This document shows, in pieces, positions 48,243-57,518 of a stretch of DNA of 64,000 bases. This stretch comes from Saprospiraceae bacterium (lineage in GTDB: Bacteria; Bacteroidota; Bacteroidia; Chitinophagales; Saprospiraceae). Within the stretch, counting starts at the first letter, position 1, and each line of letters begins with the position of its first letter. The stretch is from the NCBI GenBank assembly GCA_016717265.1, contig JADKFX010000001.1:2182501-2246500 (forward strand). Reading direction: 5' to 3'. The notes under the pieces are model-generated. The model did no database searches. It worked only from the letters and a program-made list of their open reading frames with translations, and was not told the DNA's origin. A program made the position numbers and the translations under genes.

Positions 48243-48662
48243 TTAAATAGCGTAGGGTGGTGCTCGTGTTCTAGCGAATAGCTCTATTCGAGCAGATTTA
48301 GAAAGGACAAAAGCGATGCTTTCCTCCAAATGGTATAATTTTTCACTAACTAATTTTGAAGTGCATACATACGTATCAAAATGCAATACTAAATCACACA
48401 GTCCACAATGTTTTGACTGCGTTGTAAGATGGAAATCATGTTTGCAACCATTCAAGAGATCATGATGAACCAGTTTTAAATGACAAGGATCATTTTCTGT
48501 GGTTGATAGATTTAAATGACAATTTGTATGTTGATGGGTATGTTTATGTCCAATTTCTATTGTTGCAATAAGTAAATTGAGAATATAGAATATTAATAAA
48601 TAAAGCCCGAATTGGTACTTTTTAATTCTTGAAATTCTATATTTGGTTCCTAAATTGGACAT
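48243..48662 (-). CDS. His/Cys-rich membrane-associated protein
   Basis: A 139-residue protein with one N-terminal helix (about 18-37) followed by GHKHTHQHTNCH, CHLKLVHHD, CKHDFH and HCGLCDL. The C-terminal ARTRAPP motif is common in small DUF2946-like proteins placed before metal TonB receptors. The cluster of His and Cys suggests zinc or copper binding. It is 223 bp upstream of the receptor lipoprotein, in the same direction, so it may have its own promoter or be co-regulated. Confidence 0.83.
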   Translation of the reverse strand: MSNLGTKYRISRIKKYQFGLYLLIFYILNLLIATIEIGHKHTHQHTNCHLNLSTTENDPCHLKLVHHDLLNGCKHDFHLTTQSKHCGLCDLVLHFDTYVCTSKLVSEKLYHLEESIAFVLSKSARIELFARTRAPPYAI

Positions 48663-48884
48663 CTTTAGATCTCAAAGATATCATTTTTTTTGTAATGTGA
48701 AATCACAAAGTAGAACTCCTTACCTTATTATAGGCTTATTCAGTTAATATTTGATTTTTTAAATGGGAAGTTTCAAAATCCTGAATTAAGATAGTTCTTG
48801 GCGATTCTAAGCAAACGAATCCTGTTTTTTGTAAATATTTTTAAAATTTATTTTGTGTTTCGCTAAACATATTACATTTATTTA

Positions 48885-48892
48885 TATATTTG
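48885..48892 (+). promoter_or_regulatory. TAnnTTTG-type -7 motif
   Basis: TATATTTG lies 63 bases before the ATG at 48955. The same TATATTTGC follows ATTTATTT before the paralogue at 51554. A well-spaced -33 TTG is not obvious. Confidence 0.4.
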
Positions 48893-48954
48893 CAGCAGAT
48901 TCTACACACCGTCTTCCCAATTACAGCTTAATAAGAATTTAAATAATTCAAAAT

Positions 48955-51180
48955 ATGAAAGCTGCCTATTTAAGGCTGAATGCTTGCATTTGGCTGTTAT
49001 TGACTTCGTTTTGCTGGTGTGATAAACTAATCGCAAACGACCTTAGTTTTTTTCTGGAATGCCCTCCTTCCGTAACTATTAATTGTTATGATGATGTTTC
49101 CAATCTTGATAAGTGGGGAATTGCTTATGTGTGGTCTAATAATAAAAGGACTCCCGCACCCGCTCCAGTAAAAATAATCTATAATACGAATGCATGTGGA
49201 ATTGGGACCATCACAAGATATTGGGAGGTAGAAGATCCTTATTGGGTCATCCAAAAATGTAATCAAGTAATTACAATAATTGGAGGGACCACATTTGCTT
49301 ATGCTGATATTAATTGGCCTCCTGCTTATACTATTGATGGATGTAATCCGAGTACAGATCCTCGTATTTTGCCGACTCCGTACAACTATCCAACTTTTAA
49401 TAAGTTAAAATGCAGTCAACCAATGTATTCTTACAAGGATAGTAAGTTTACAGTTTCAGATGGTTGTATGAAAGTTCTGCGGGAATGGCATGTTATCGAT
49501 TGGTGTCAATATAAACCCAATGCTTATCCGGCGGTTGGTTCCTGGTATTACACTCAGGTAATTAAATTGATTGTTTCAGATTCTACAGCAAAATTAATTT
49601 GTCCATTAGATACAATCCTGGATTCAAAGGTAAATTGCAAAGGAACCTATGTAAAACTTGATTCTGCAAAAGCTATTTCTAAGTGTGGTTTCATTCTTAC
49701 GATTCGAAATACATCTCCGTATTCAAAAAACATAGGTCCGGATGCTAGTGGAGATTATCCTTTAGGCACAACCGAGTTTTATTTTATCGCAGAATATGGA
49801 TGCGGTAAAGAAATTAAGTGTAAGGTTAAAGTAACTGTTCGAAATAAAATCGGACCAATTCCTTATTGTTTAAATGGATTAATTACGGCTTTAATGCCAA
49901 TCGACACCAATAGAGACGGTAAGCCTGATGATGGAATGATTGAAATTTGGGCTAAAGATTTTAATTTAGGTTCATATCATCCCTGCGGATATAAAAATTT
50001 GAAATATTCATTTTCAGCGGATACAAATTTTAAATCAAAAGTTTTCACCTGTGCTGATTTGGGAAAAAATGAGGTTCAAATGTGGGTGACAGATTCTTTG
50101 GGTAATCAATCATTTTGTAAGACATACCTCGAAGTACAAAATAATAATGCTAATATTCCTGATTGTAAACGAAAAGATAGTATCCAAACAACCATAGTGG
50201 TTGCTGGTTTAGTTTCAGATGGTCAAAATGTATCCTTGCCAGATGTTAAGGTCCTATTAAAAATGAAATCTACATTTCAAATTGTACCAAGAATAGATTT
50301 TATTATAAAAACTCGATATGACACCATTGTAACAACTCGCGGACTCAAGTTTTATGTTAAACATAATGATACCACGTTTATAACAAAATATGATACCATT
50401 CAAAATCAATGGCAAAAGGAAAACGTATCTTTAAAAGATGGTTCTTTTGGATTTAAGGATCTAATAAAAGCTCAAGATTATTTTTTAAGTTTTTCAAAGC
50501 GAGAATTAAGTTCAAAAGGAATTAATATTAACGATGCTATTGTGTTATTAAAGCATATTTCAGGCACAACTACATTGACGGATCCATTGAAAATAATAGC
50601 AGCAGATATAAATGTAGATGGTGTTGTCAATGATACTGACTTCGATTTATTGTATGAGATTATATTGGGTACAATTCCTTATGATTATTTGACAAGCCAA
50701 TGGAGGTTTATTCCTAAAGGTTTTGTATTTAAGAATCCTTTAAATCCATTTGCTGATAATTTTGAAAGTATAACTGAAATTCGTTCGATTATAAGTTCTA
50801 AGTTGCATATGGATTATACAGCCATTAAAGTTGGTGAGTTGGATGGAATTGTATCTGGAATTGATGATAATATCCTTCATCATCGGAATTCAATAATTCT
50901 TTCAGAAAGGAATGACAAATTTGAACTGGTTAATGTATATCCGAATCCAGTAATGGATGACCCAGTAAATTTTCAATTAAACATAAAGCAGGCTACTCAA
51001 ATTCAGGTAGAATGGTTTGATGCACAAGGAAATATTTTAAGGACAAATACACGCTCTTTCGACAAAGGCTTTCAGGTTTGGGAGCAATCGGTAAATGGAT
51101 TCCCTTCGACAGGAATCTTTTTCTACCGGATCTCAGATGGTTTCCATTTTAAATATGGAAAAATTACCCGATCAGAATAA
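48955..51180 (+). CDS. T9SS-secreted dockerin-like protein, paralogue 1
   Basis: A 741-residue exported protein. After the signal peptide (ending near IAND) come cysteine-bearing HYR/Ig-like units (ECPPSVTINC and others) to about residue 400. A carboxypeptidase-regulatory-like linker follows, then a dockerin-like calcium motif (ADINVDGVVNDTDF, about residue 545). The T9SS sorting domain starts at VNVYPNPVMD (about 661). It is clearly related along its whole length to the gene at 51554. A hairpin terminator follows at 51211. A cell-surface scaffold or adhesion role is inferred. Confidence 0.9.
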   Translation: MKAAYLRLNACIWLLLTSFCWCDKLIANDLSFFLECPPSVTINCYDDVSNLDKWGIAYVWSNNKRTPAPAPVKIIYNTNACGIGTITRYWEVEDPYWVIQKCNQVITIIGGTTFAYADINWPPAYTIDGCNPSTDPRILPTPYNYPTFNKLKCSQPMYSYKDSKFTVSDGCMKVLREWHVIDWCQYKPNAYPAVGSWYYTQVIKLIVSDSTAKLICPLDTILDSKVNCKGTYVKLDSAKAISKCGFILTIRNTSPYSKNIGPDASGDYPLGTTEFYFIAEYGCGKEIKCKVKVTVRNKIGPIPYCLNGLITALMPIDTNRDGKPDDGMIEIWAKDFNLGSYHPCGYKNLKYSFSADTNFKSKVFTCADLGKNEVQMWVTDSLGNQSFCKTYLEVQNNNANIPDCKRKDSIQTTIVVAGLVSDGQNVSLPDVKVLLKMKSTFQIVPRIDFIIKTRYDTIVTTRGLKFYVKHNDTTFITKYDTIQNQWQKENVSLKDGSFGFKDLIKAQDYFLSFSKRELSSKGININDAIVLLKHISGTTTLTDPLKIIAADINVDGVVNDTDFDLLYEIILGTIPYDYLTSQWRFIPKGFVFKNPLNPFADNFESITEIRSIISSKLHMDYTAIKVGELDGIVSGIDDNILHHRNSIILSERNDKFELVNVYPNPVMDDPVNFQLNIKQATQIQVEWFDAQGNILRTNTRSFDKGFQVWEQSVNGFPSTGIFFYRISDGFHFKYGKITRSE

Positions 51181-51210
51181 GAAAACAAGGGTATTAAACT
51201 ACGTTCACGT

Positions 51211-51248
51211 AGCCGGATCTTTCAAGGCAAGATCCGGCTTTTTTTTTT
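51211..51248 (+). terminator. Rho-independent terminator
   Basis: The arms AGCCGGATCTT (51211-51221) and AAGATCCGGCT (51229-51239) are exact complements around a seven-base loop. A run of ten T ends at 51248. It lies 30 bases after the stop of the dockerin-like gene. Confidence 0.95.
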
Positions 51249-51494
51249 CGTTTCTTTAAGGTATATAAGCTAATCATCAGTTTTTTTTATAAATTTTAGC
51301 ACCTTAAATTTCTTTTAAATTCTAGTTTATCTAACTTATTATAGATTCTATATTCCAATGGATCGTAGTAAATTCATCGCAATTTTTACTTAATTTAGCT
51401 TTATTATCAGGATCTGCACAATTGAAACTCATATTTTAAAATGAGGTTCTGGAGGCCTTATTTAAATCTAATTTTCTTGTATACAATTTATTTC

Positions 51495-51502
51495 TATATT
51501 TG
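51495..51502 (+). promoter_or_regulatory. TAnnTTTG-type -7 motif
   Basis: TATATTTG, preceded by ATTTATTTC, lies 52 bases upstream of the ATG at 51554, matching the copy before the paralogue. Its position argues against the TTG start at 51500, which it overlaps. Confidence 0.45.
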
Positions 51503-51553
51503 CTTTATCTGGTTTGCCAGAGAAAATCCTATAAACACCTAATAACAGGAACT

Positions 51554-53608
51554 ATGAAATCAACTTTTTACAATGTAATTCAAAGCTTAATTATCATATT
51601 TTGTATTGATAATCAAGCATTTGCAGATTTTTCTTTAGTTTGTCCGCCAGATGTAACGGTGAGTTGCAAAGAGGACTATTTACATGATTTAAATGTATTT
51701 GGACGGGCTTATACAGATTACAATGGACTAATCCAATACCAGCATGATTGTAAAACAATTATTGAAATTGATGATTGCGGAAAGGGTACTATCAAACGGG
51801 TTTGGGGCGTGGAGAATCTTGAAAACTGGAAATGGTTAAGCTGCACTCAAGTTATTACCATTAGTAATTTGGATGGTTTTAATTACAGGGATGTCAATTG
51901 GCCACCGTCTTTAGTAATTAAAAGTTGCAATCCACAAGCGGATATAAAAAATTTGGCAGCTCCATACGACGCACCCAGTTGGTCAACGCCAAAATGCGCA
52001 AAACCTATGTTGTCATATAAAGATACCCGGTATCGGGTAGATGAAGGCTGTGAAAAAATTGTTCGGGAATGGAAAATTTTAGATTGGTGTCAATATGATC
52101 CAATAAATTATCCTGGAAGGGGCTTTTTCACTTATACGCAAGTGATTAAATTAATAAGTTCAAGTGACACGGCAGTTTTGAATTGCAAAAAAGATACTTT
52201 AGTTATCAATAATAGAAACTGCGATAGCATTTATGTGCAATTAGATTCCGCAATCTTTGAATCGGGTTGTAAGATCTATCATAAAATTTACAATACTTCT
52301 AAATATGCGGTTCATTCTGGTGCTAATGCCAGTGGTTATTATCCAAATGGAATAACAAAATTTTATTATATAGCGGAATACGCATGTGGTACAGAAGTAA
52401 AGTGTGAAGTTACAATTCAAGTCAAAAATACAATTCAGCCAACGCCATATTGTTTAACAGGTGTAATTGTAACCTTAATGCCTGTCGACCAAAATCAGGA
52501 TGGTGTGCCGGAAGAGGGAATGGTGCAAATTTGGGCATCAGATTTAGATAAAGGAAGCTGGCACAAATGTCCAAACCAGAAACTTACATTTTCATTTTCA
52601 AAAGATGTTCTGGATAAATCAAAAACATTTGTTTGTAAAGATATTGGAACGAATGAAGTTGAAATATGGGTTACGGATTCATTAGGTAATCAGGAAGTAT
52701 GCAAAACAATCGTGGAAGTACAAAACAATAATCCTGCAATACCAAATTGCGATGGAAATTTGCATGGTGGAAAACGGTCGATAAAAGGAGAAGTATTGTT
52801 TTTTAATACAAATCAACCCAGAAATGTTGAGGTCTCCATTGTGAGCTTAAATTTACAATCGCAAGTAGCTCTGGATAAAGGGAGTAAATTTCAATATCAA
52901 TTTGATAATTTAGACCAACAAAATGCTTATTCAATCAAATTAGAATGCCATCAATTTGATGCCTCTGCGATTGATTATAATGATTTATTTTATTTAAAAT
53001 CGATACTGTCTGGAAAGCAAAAATTAAGTTCAGTCTATTCATACTTCGCAGCTGATGTAAATGGCGATCATCAAATTACGCCTGATGATTATGCATTGTT
53101 GAAGCAAGTGGTAATCAATAGAAGATATAATGCATTGCCTAAATTCTGGCAAATGATTCCAGCTGATTTTGTATTTAATCACCCAACGAATCCATTCTTA
53201 GATATAATGCCTTCTGACATCCATATTAAAAACTTGAATCATGATATGGAAAATCAGAATTTTATAGCTGTGAGAATTGGAGACCTGGTGTCAAATGTCC
53301 ATAAAGAATCCAATTTAAGCGATCGGGATCGGTTGTCAAATGGTGGATCAAGTATTAATGTTTTTCAAGCAAAAGTATTGCGTGAGAATGCAACGAGTTC
53401 AAAAATAGAGTGGCTTGTATCTTCAGAAACACAGCAGTATATTAAATTGCAGCTGGTAAGTATAGATGGAAGAAGCCATTATAGTCAAGACTTCTTACTT
53501 GAAAAAGGAATGCAAATCCTGGAATCAAACACAAATTTAACTGGGATCATTTTGTATCAATTTATGAATCAGGACAATGTAATTTCAGGTAAATTATTTT
53601 GTGATTGA
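51554..53608 (+). CDS. T9SS-exported dockerin-like protein, paralogue 2
   Basis: 684 residues from the ATG at 51554; the longer frame from TTG 51500 adds 18 residues that overlap the promoter motif. The layout repeats the previous gene: signal peptide ending AFAD, CPPDVTVSC unit, CSC-type cysteines, WCQYDP, PYCLTGVIVTLMPVD and a dockerin-like ADVNGDHQITPDDY (about residue 500). The C-terminus has a weak sorting-type domain without PNP. The gene probably arose by tandem duplication. A surface scaffold role is inferred. Confidence 0.88.
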   Translation: MKSTFYNVIQSLIIIFCIDNQAFADFSLVCPPDVTVSCKEDYLHDLNVFGRAYTDYNGLIQYQHDCKTIIEIDDCGKGTIKRVWGVENLENWKWLSCTQVITISNLDGFNYRDVNWPPSLVIKSCNPQADIKNLAAPYDAPSWSTPKCAKPMLSYKDTRYRVDEGCEKIVREWKILDWCQYDPINYPGRGFFTYTQVIKLISSSDTAVLNCKKDTLVINNRNCDSIYVQLDSAIFESGCKIYHKIYNTSKYAVHSGANASGYYPNGITKFYYIAEYACGTEVKCEVTIQVKNTIQPTPYCLTGVIVTLMPVDQNQDGVPEEGMVQIWASDLDKGSWHKCPNQKLTFSFSKDVLDKSKTFVCKDIGTNEVEIWVTDSLGNQEVCKTIVEVQNNNPAIPNCDGNLHGGKRSIKGEVLFFNTNQPRNVEVSIVSLNLQSQVALDKGSKFQYQFDNLDQQNAYSIKLECHQFDASAIDYNDLFYLKSILSGKQKLSSVYSYFAADVNGDHQITPDDYALLKQVVINRRYNALPKFWQMIPADFVFNHPTNPFLDIMPSDIHIKNLNHDMENQNFIAVRIGDLVSNVHKESNLSDRDRLSNGGSSINVFQAKVLRENATSSKIEWLVSSETQQYIKLQLVSIDGRSHYSQDFLLEKGMQILESNTNLTGIILYQFMNQDNVISGKLFCD

Positions 53609-53621
53609 ATTGGAGGATTAG

Positions 53622-53671
53622 TTTAAGTATATAGGGTAATATTCAAGGCTATTAATTTTTTTATACTTAAA
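53622..53671. terminator. weak inverted repeat between convergent genes
   Basis: TTTAAGTATA (53622-53631) and TATACTTAAA (53662-53671) are exact complements separated by 30 bases with a T-run inside. It may act as a bidirectional terminator. Confidence 0.3.
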
Positions 53672-53678
53672 GATTTTG

Positions 53679-54104
53679 TTATTTTTCTTGATCTGTTTCT
53701 CCGATGTCATCCCAATCCATATCCACCCATAAATGGCGGTCAATTTCACGGCGTTCCTTTTTAGTAGGCCGGCCAGCACCCCGATCTCTTCTTTCTAAGG
53801 TGCCTTGACCTGTAAACCAATCTTGATATTTATTAAGTTCTTCGATCGGAGTTAAATTTATATAGCAGATAGCTGCTTCTGGGGCAGATACCCTTTTTTC
53901 AATCAATTTAATAACTTTAAATTGAAAGCGAAATCCATTTTTTTTGACATCAATCAGGGAGTTAATAGAAATGAATTGAGATGGCTTGGCTTCAATCTCA
54001 TGAATTAAAATTCTGCCTTTTTTACAAGCATCCGTAGCAATTGTCCGGGATTTAAAAATTCTGACGGACCAAAGCCATTTATCAATTCGAATTTTTTCCA
54101 CCAT
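53679..54104 (-). CDS. S4-domain RNA-binding protein, Hsp15-like
   Basis: A 141-residue protein with an N-terminal S4 RNA-binding fold (IRIDKWLWSVRIFKSRTIATDACKKG) and a basic tail with GAGRPTKKERREIDR. This matches the HslR/Hsp15 group, which binds stalled ribosome-associated RNA. The acidic last residues (DMDWDDIGE) are typical of Bacteroidota versions. Its start lies 23 bases inside the PPK2 gene, so the two genes are coupled. Confidence 0.9.
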   Translation of the reverse strand: MVEKIRIDKWLWSVRIFKSRTIATDACKKGRILIHEIEAKPSQFISINSLIDVKKNGFRFQFKVIKLIEKRVSAPEAAICYINLTPIEELNKYQDWFTGQGTLERRDRGAGRPTKKERREIDRHLWVDMDWDDIGETDQEK

Positions 54105-54843
54105 CGAGTAGGAGCGGAAATGCAGGATTAATTTTTTTTAAATTATCGTAGACAACTTGAGCAACAATATAATTTCGATACCATCGATTATCCGATGGGA
54201 CGATATGCCAAGGAATCTCAGAACCGTTGATGGCAGCCTCATAATATCGCATATATTTTTCCCAAAGTTTACTTTCTTCAAAATCTGCAGGATTATATTT
54301 CCATTGTTTTAAAGGGTCCGTTTTTCTTTCTTCAAGTTTTTCTAATTGTTTTTCATGGGATAAATGAAGGTAAAATTTTAGAATTGTAGTATCGTTATCA
54401 TCCTGAAGTGATTTTTCAAAATTATTTATGGCTTCCATTCTCATGGCGGCTCGTTTATCATCTATCCATTGATGCACTCTTTGAATAAGGATATCTTCAT
54501 AATGGCTTCTAATAAATAATTTCATTTGACCTTTAGATGGTGCATATTTATGAACTCTCCATAAAAAATCATGTGCCAATTCTTCTTCCGTCGGTTTTTT
54601 GAAGGCATGCGCATCAATTACCAATGCTGGACAATTCATAAAAACAGTTTTGGCAACACCATCTTTCCCACTGGCATCCATTCCTTGTAAAACAACCAGG
54701 ATTCCATTTTTCTTTTCTGCATAAAGCATTTCAGAAAACAATCCAATTTTTTCAGCAAGTTCTTTTGTTTTTTTTTGAATCGTTTTTTTGTCCGCGTTTT
54801 TAGGCGGTTTCGGTGAGATTTTAGATAAAATTATCTTTGGCAT
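54082..54843 (-). CDS. ppk2: PPK2-family polyphosphate kinase
   Basis: A 253-residue protein with Walker A GMDASGKDG (about residues 53-61), the lid region RSHYEDIL (about 112-119) and a Walker B-type segment ILKFYLHLS. This is a single-domain PPK2, which transfers phosphate between polyphosphate and nucleotides. The class (AMP, ADP or either) cannot be set by eye. It overlaps the S4 gene downstream and follows the DUF58 gene after 9 bp. Its direct partners are not conserved in function, so regulation is unclear. Confidence 0.93.
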   Translation of the reverse strand: MPKIILSKISPKPPKNADKKTIQKKTKELAEKIGLFSEMLYAEKKNGILVVLQGMDASGKDGVAKTVFMNCPALVIDAHAFKKPTEEELAHDFLWRVHKYAPSKGQMKLFIRSHYEDILIQRVHQWIDDKRAAMRMEAINNFEKSLQDDNDTTILKFYLHLSHEKQLEKLEERKTDPLKQWKYNPADFEESKLWEKYMRYYEAAINGSEIPWHIVPSDNRWYRNYIVAQVVYDNLKKINPAFPLLLDGGKNSN

Positions 54844-54852
54844 ATGAGTGAA

Positions 54853-55782
54853 TTAAATATTCATTTTTTTTCTTTTCACAAAGAACGATTGTAAGATATA
54901 GTCATATCCAGCGTTAATATCAGCTTCATGATAATCAATTCGATATTGAAGACATTTGGATTTAATTTCTTCATGGTATTCAGAAATTTTATGAATGTAT
55001 TGTTGCCGAATTTGATGCGCTTGTACTTTGATTTGTTGTCCAGATTCCATGTCAACAAATTGATAAGGTCTGTTTTCAAAATCAAACTCTATTTCTAATT
55101 TTTTGTCGATTGTATGAAATAAAATAACTTCGTGTTTATTATATTTCAAATGCTGCAAAGCCGCAAATATTTCATCCAGCTTAGAACTTTGATCAAACAT
55201 GTCACTAAATACAATGACCAAAGACCGCTTATGAATTTGATCTGCAATTTGATGGAGGGCTGGTGCTGCGGATGTTGTTTTATTAATGATTCCATCCGAC
55301 ATGTATTTATCAAGATAGCTTAATAATAATTGATAATGCGAAGTACTCGATTTAGCATGGGTATGAATTCTTAGGGCGTCATCAAAAATGGACAAACCAT
55401 AAGCATCCCGTTGCCTTCTCAAAACATTCATCAGACATGCTGCTCCAAGTGCTGAAAATCTAAGTTTATTAAGTATGAATCCAGATTTTAGTTTTTCTTC
55501 TGGAAAATACATGGATGAAGAGGTATCAATGACTATTTGACATCTTAAATTTGTTTCTTCTTCAAATTTTTTTGAGAACATTTTATCTGTTCTGGCATAA
55601 ACCTTCCAATCAATATCTTTCGTCGATTCTCCTTGGTTGTAGAGCCGGTGTTCTGCAAATTCAACACTAAATCCATGGAAAGGCGATTTGTGAAGTCCTA
55701 TTATAAATCCTTCTACTACCTGATTAGCTAATAGATCCAGATGGTTAAATGCTTGTACCGGAAATTGATCAAAAAAACCCAT
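54853..55782 (-). CDS. DUF58 family protein
   Basis: About 309 residues from ATG 55782 (MGFFDQF). The longer frame from 55809 runs into the terminator hairpin of trxA, so the shorter start is preferred. The DUF58 core STKDIDWKVYARTDKMFSKKF is present, followed by a vWA-like domain with IDTSSSM (about 90-97), an intact DxSxS metal motif. Such proteins often pair with MoxR ATPases, but no moxR gene is seen nearby. It is followed by ppk2 after 9 bp. Confidence 0.91.
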   Translation of the reverse strand: MGFFDQFPVQAFNHLDLLANQVVEGFIIGLHKSPFHGFSVEFAEHRLYNQGESTKDIDWKVYARTDKMFSKKFEEETNLRCQIVIDTSSSMYFPEEKLKSGFILNKLRFSALGAACLMNVLRRQRDAYGLSIFDDALRIHTHAKSSTSHYQLLLSYLDKYMSDGIINKTTSAAPALHQIADQIHKRSLVIVFSDMFDQSSKLDEIFAALQHLKYNKHEVILFHTIDKKLEIEFDFENRPYQFVDMESGQQIKVQAHQIRQQYIHKISEYHEEIKSKCLQYRIDYHEADINAGYDYILQSFFVKRKKMNI

Positions 55783-55795
55783 AGAAAAAATAAAA

Positions 55796-55819
55796 GCCCT
55801 TATCAGCAAAGATAAGGGC
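55796..55819 (-). terminator. intrinsic terminator of trxA
   Basis: The arms 55796-55804 and 55811-55819 (GCCCTTATC/GATAAGGGC) are exact complements with a six-base loop. On the - strand they are followed by TTTTATTTTTT. It lies 22 bases after the trxA stop and sets the DUF58 start at 55782. Confidence 0.92.
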
Positions 55820-55841
55820 CGTATTTTGTTATTTATGATTA

Positions 55842-56159
55842 TTAAATAATTGCTTCTAATTTAGACTTTAAGGTCGCTTTTGTTGCTGCACCAACTTGTT
55901 TGTCAACCACTTGGCCATTTTTGATAAATAATATTGTAGGAATACTCCGGACGCCAAATTGGGTGGATACCACAGGATTGTGATCTACATTGAGTTTGCC
56001 AATGCGAATTTTATCACCATACTCCGTGGATAATTCATCAATAATCGGACCGACTAGTTTACAAGGACCACACCATTCTGCCCAAAAGTCAACAACTGCT
56101 ACCTGATCTTGTGATAGTGCTTCTACTTGAAAATTTGAATCTGTAAATTCGAAAGCCAT
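55842..56159 (-). CDS. trxA: thioredoxin
   Basis: A 105-residue cytoplasmic thioredoxin with the WCGPC active site (about residues 29-33), the cis-Pro motif IPTILF and normal length. It reduces protein disulfides using electrons from thioredoxin reductase. It is a single gene with its own terminator at 55796, divergent from the DUF3810 gene. Confidence 0.97.
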   Translation of the reverse strand: MAFEFTDSNFQVEALSQDQVAVVDFWAEWCGPCKLVGPIIDELSTEYGDKIRIGKLNVDHNPVVSTQFGVRSIPTILFIKNGQVVDKQVGAATKATLKSKLEAII

Positions 56160-56220
56160 ATATTAGTAATTTTGATTTATTATGTAACATTAAAATCAGC
56201 TTTTTAGTTCAAAAAATAGA

Positions 56221-57309
56221 ATGCTTAAAAGTCTTAAATTATACTTAAATAAATTATTGCAATCTAGAATGATACGACTTTGTATGGTTTTTGGTATTGT
56301 TACCTTTCTTTCTGGATTTGCATTGAAATCATCAAATACACTTGTTGAAAACTGGTATTATAGAGTGTTTTATTCAGGATTTAGAGATTTTTGGGATTTG
56401 GCATTTTCCTGGGTTCCTTTTCCATTGATTTATGTTTGGTTGGTTTTTTTAATTTTTAGTATTGGTTTCGTTACATGGCATCGCTCGCATCGAATTACCA
56501 AAACCTTAAAGTGGTCTGTATTTCTTATTTCAGTGATTACATTTCATGTAATTTGGTTTTATTGGTCGTGGGCATTTAATTACCATCGGATCAGTTTAGC
56601 TGGGCGGTGGCGTTTACAAAATCCAATTACCGAACTGGATTTTGTAAATACATTGAACTTGCATACCTGTCTAGTAGAAGAACTTAGAACAGATTACACC
56701 GAAGAAATTACAGCTTGGAATATGGACCCATTGAAGATGGAAAACAACATTCGAAATTTAGTCAATAACTTCCAAAAACTACATCTGTTCCCTCAATTTA
56801 TGAAGTTGCGTTGTCGGATTTTGAAGCCTTCAGGTTCATTATTAATTTGGGCTACATCCGGTGTTTATATGCCTTTTGTAAGTGAAAGTCAGGTAGATAA
56901 TGGTTTGCATAAATTGTCAAAGCCTTTTACTATGGCACATGAATTTGCCCATGGAATGGGTTGGACTCATGAAGGAGATTGTAATTTTATTGCCTATTTG
57001 GCTTGTATTCAAAGTTCAGACCCATTTATAAGATATTCTGCGGAAATTAATTATTGGAGATATTTATTGTCGAATGCTCGTAAAAATCATCCTGAACTAT
57101 TTAAGGAAATAAGAAATGGAATGGATTCACTCGTATTAAAGGATTTAATTGAAATAGATACTGCGAATGATAGGTATCCTGAAATCTTACCAAATTTAAG
57201 AAATTGGTTTTATGATTGGTATTTGAAAAAACACGGTATACAATCTGGAGAAAAAAGTTATTCAGAATTAATAAGTATGCTCATTAACTATCAGAAATCT
57301 ATAAATTAA
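56221..57309 (+). CDS. DUF3810 family membrane metallopeptidase-like protein
   Basis: A 362-residue protein with three membrane segments in the first 130 residues. Near residue 240 is HEFAHGMGWTHEGDCNF, an HExxH zinc motif followed by a downstream E/D, as in DUF3810. The zinc-site pattern suggests a membrane-linked peptidase, but activity is not proven for the family. It begins 61 bp after the trxA start in the opposite direction. Confidence 0.92.
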   Translation: MLKSLKLYLNKLLQSRMIRLCMVFGIVTFLSGFALKSSNTLVENWYYRVFYSGFRDFWDLAFSWVPFPLIYVWLVFLIFSIGFVTWHRSHRITKTLKWSVFLISVITFHVIWFYWSWAFNYHRISLAGRWRLQNPITELDFVNTLNLHTCLVEELRTDYTEEITAWNMDPLKMENNIRNLVNNFQKLHLFPQFMKLRCRILKPSGSLLIWATSGVYMPFVSESQVDNGLHKLSKPFTMAHEFAHGMGWTHEGDCNFIAYLACIQSSDPFIRYSAEINYWRYLLSNARKNHPELFKEIRNGMDSLVLKDLIEIDTANDRYPEILPNLRNWFYDWYLKKHGIQSGEKSYSELISMLINYQKSIN

Positions 57310-57437
57310 AATGTTCAGATTGGCGATCTTAAAAATATTGCAATTTCTATAAAATTGGAATTTGTATTTTAATAACTTGCAATTTCAAATGGATTGCATT
57401 CATGATTTATTCATTTGATATTTATAGAATCATTATT

Positions 57438-57518
57438 CTATTGCTGGAATTCATTGGATAAATTTAATTTGAAAACGAATAATAAGGAAATAGCAATTAG
57501 CAATCCAAGGAGTTTCAT
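57438..57518 (-). CDS. candidate 26-residue membrane peptide
   Basis: ATG at 57518 overlaps the mqnB stop as ATGA. The frame reads MKLLGLLIAISLLFVFKLN ... EFQQ and ends TAG at 57440-57438. One hydrophobic helix is followed by a short polar end. No known family. The stop/start overlap supports translation; conservation is untested. Confidence 0.4.
   Translation of the reverse strand: MKLLGLLIAISLLFVFKLNLSNEFQQ

Larger units (their letters stand above)
51181..51553. other. 373-bp gap between paralogues
   Basis: It holds the terminator at 51211-51248 and, at 51495-51502, a TATATTTG promoter-like motif. No gene was seen. Confidence 0.6.

Noticed and set aside
51500..51553. TTG start of the second dockerin-like gene
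   Set aside because: It overlaps a promoter-like motif and adds a non-signal N-terminus; ATG 51554 fits a signal peptide.
55783..55809. Upstream start of the DUF58 gene
   Set aside because: It lies in the trxA terminator hairpin; ATG 55782 gives the usual N-terminus.
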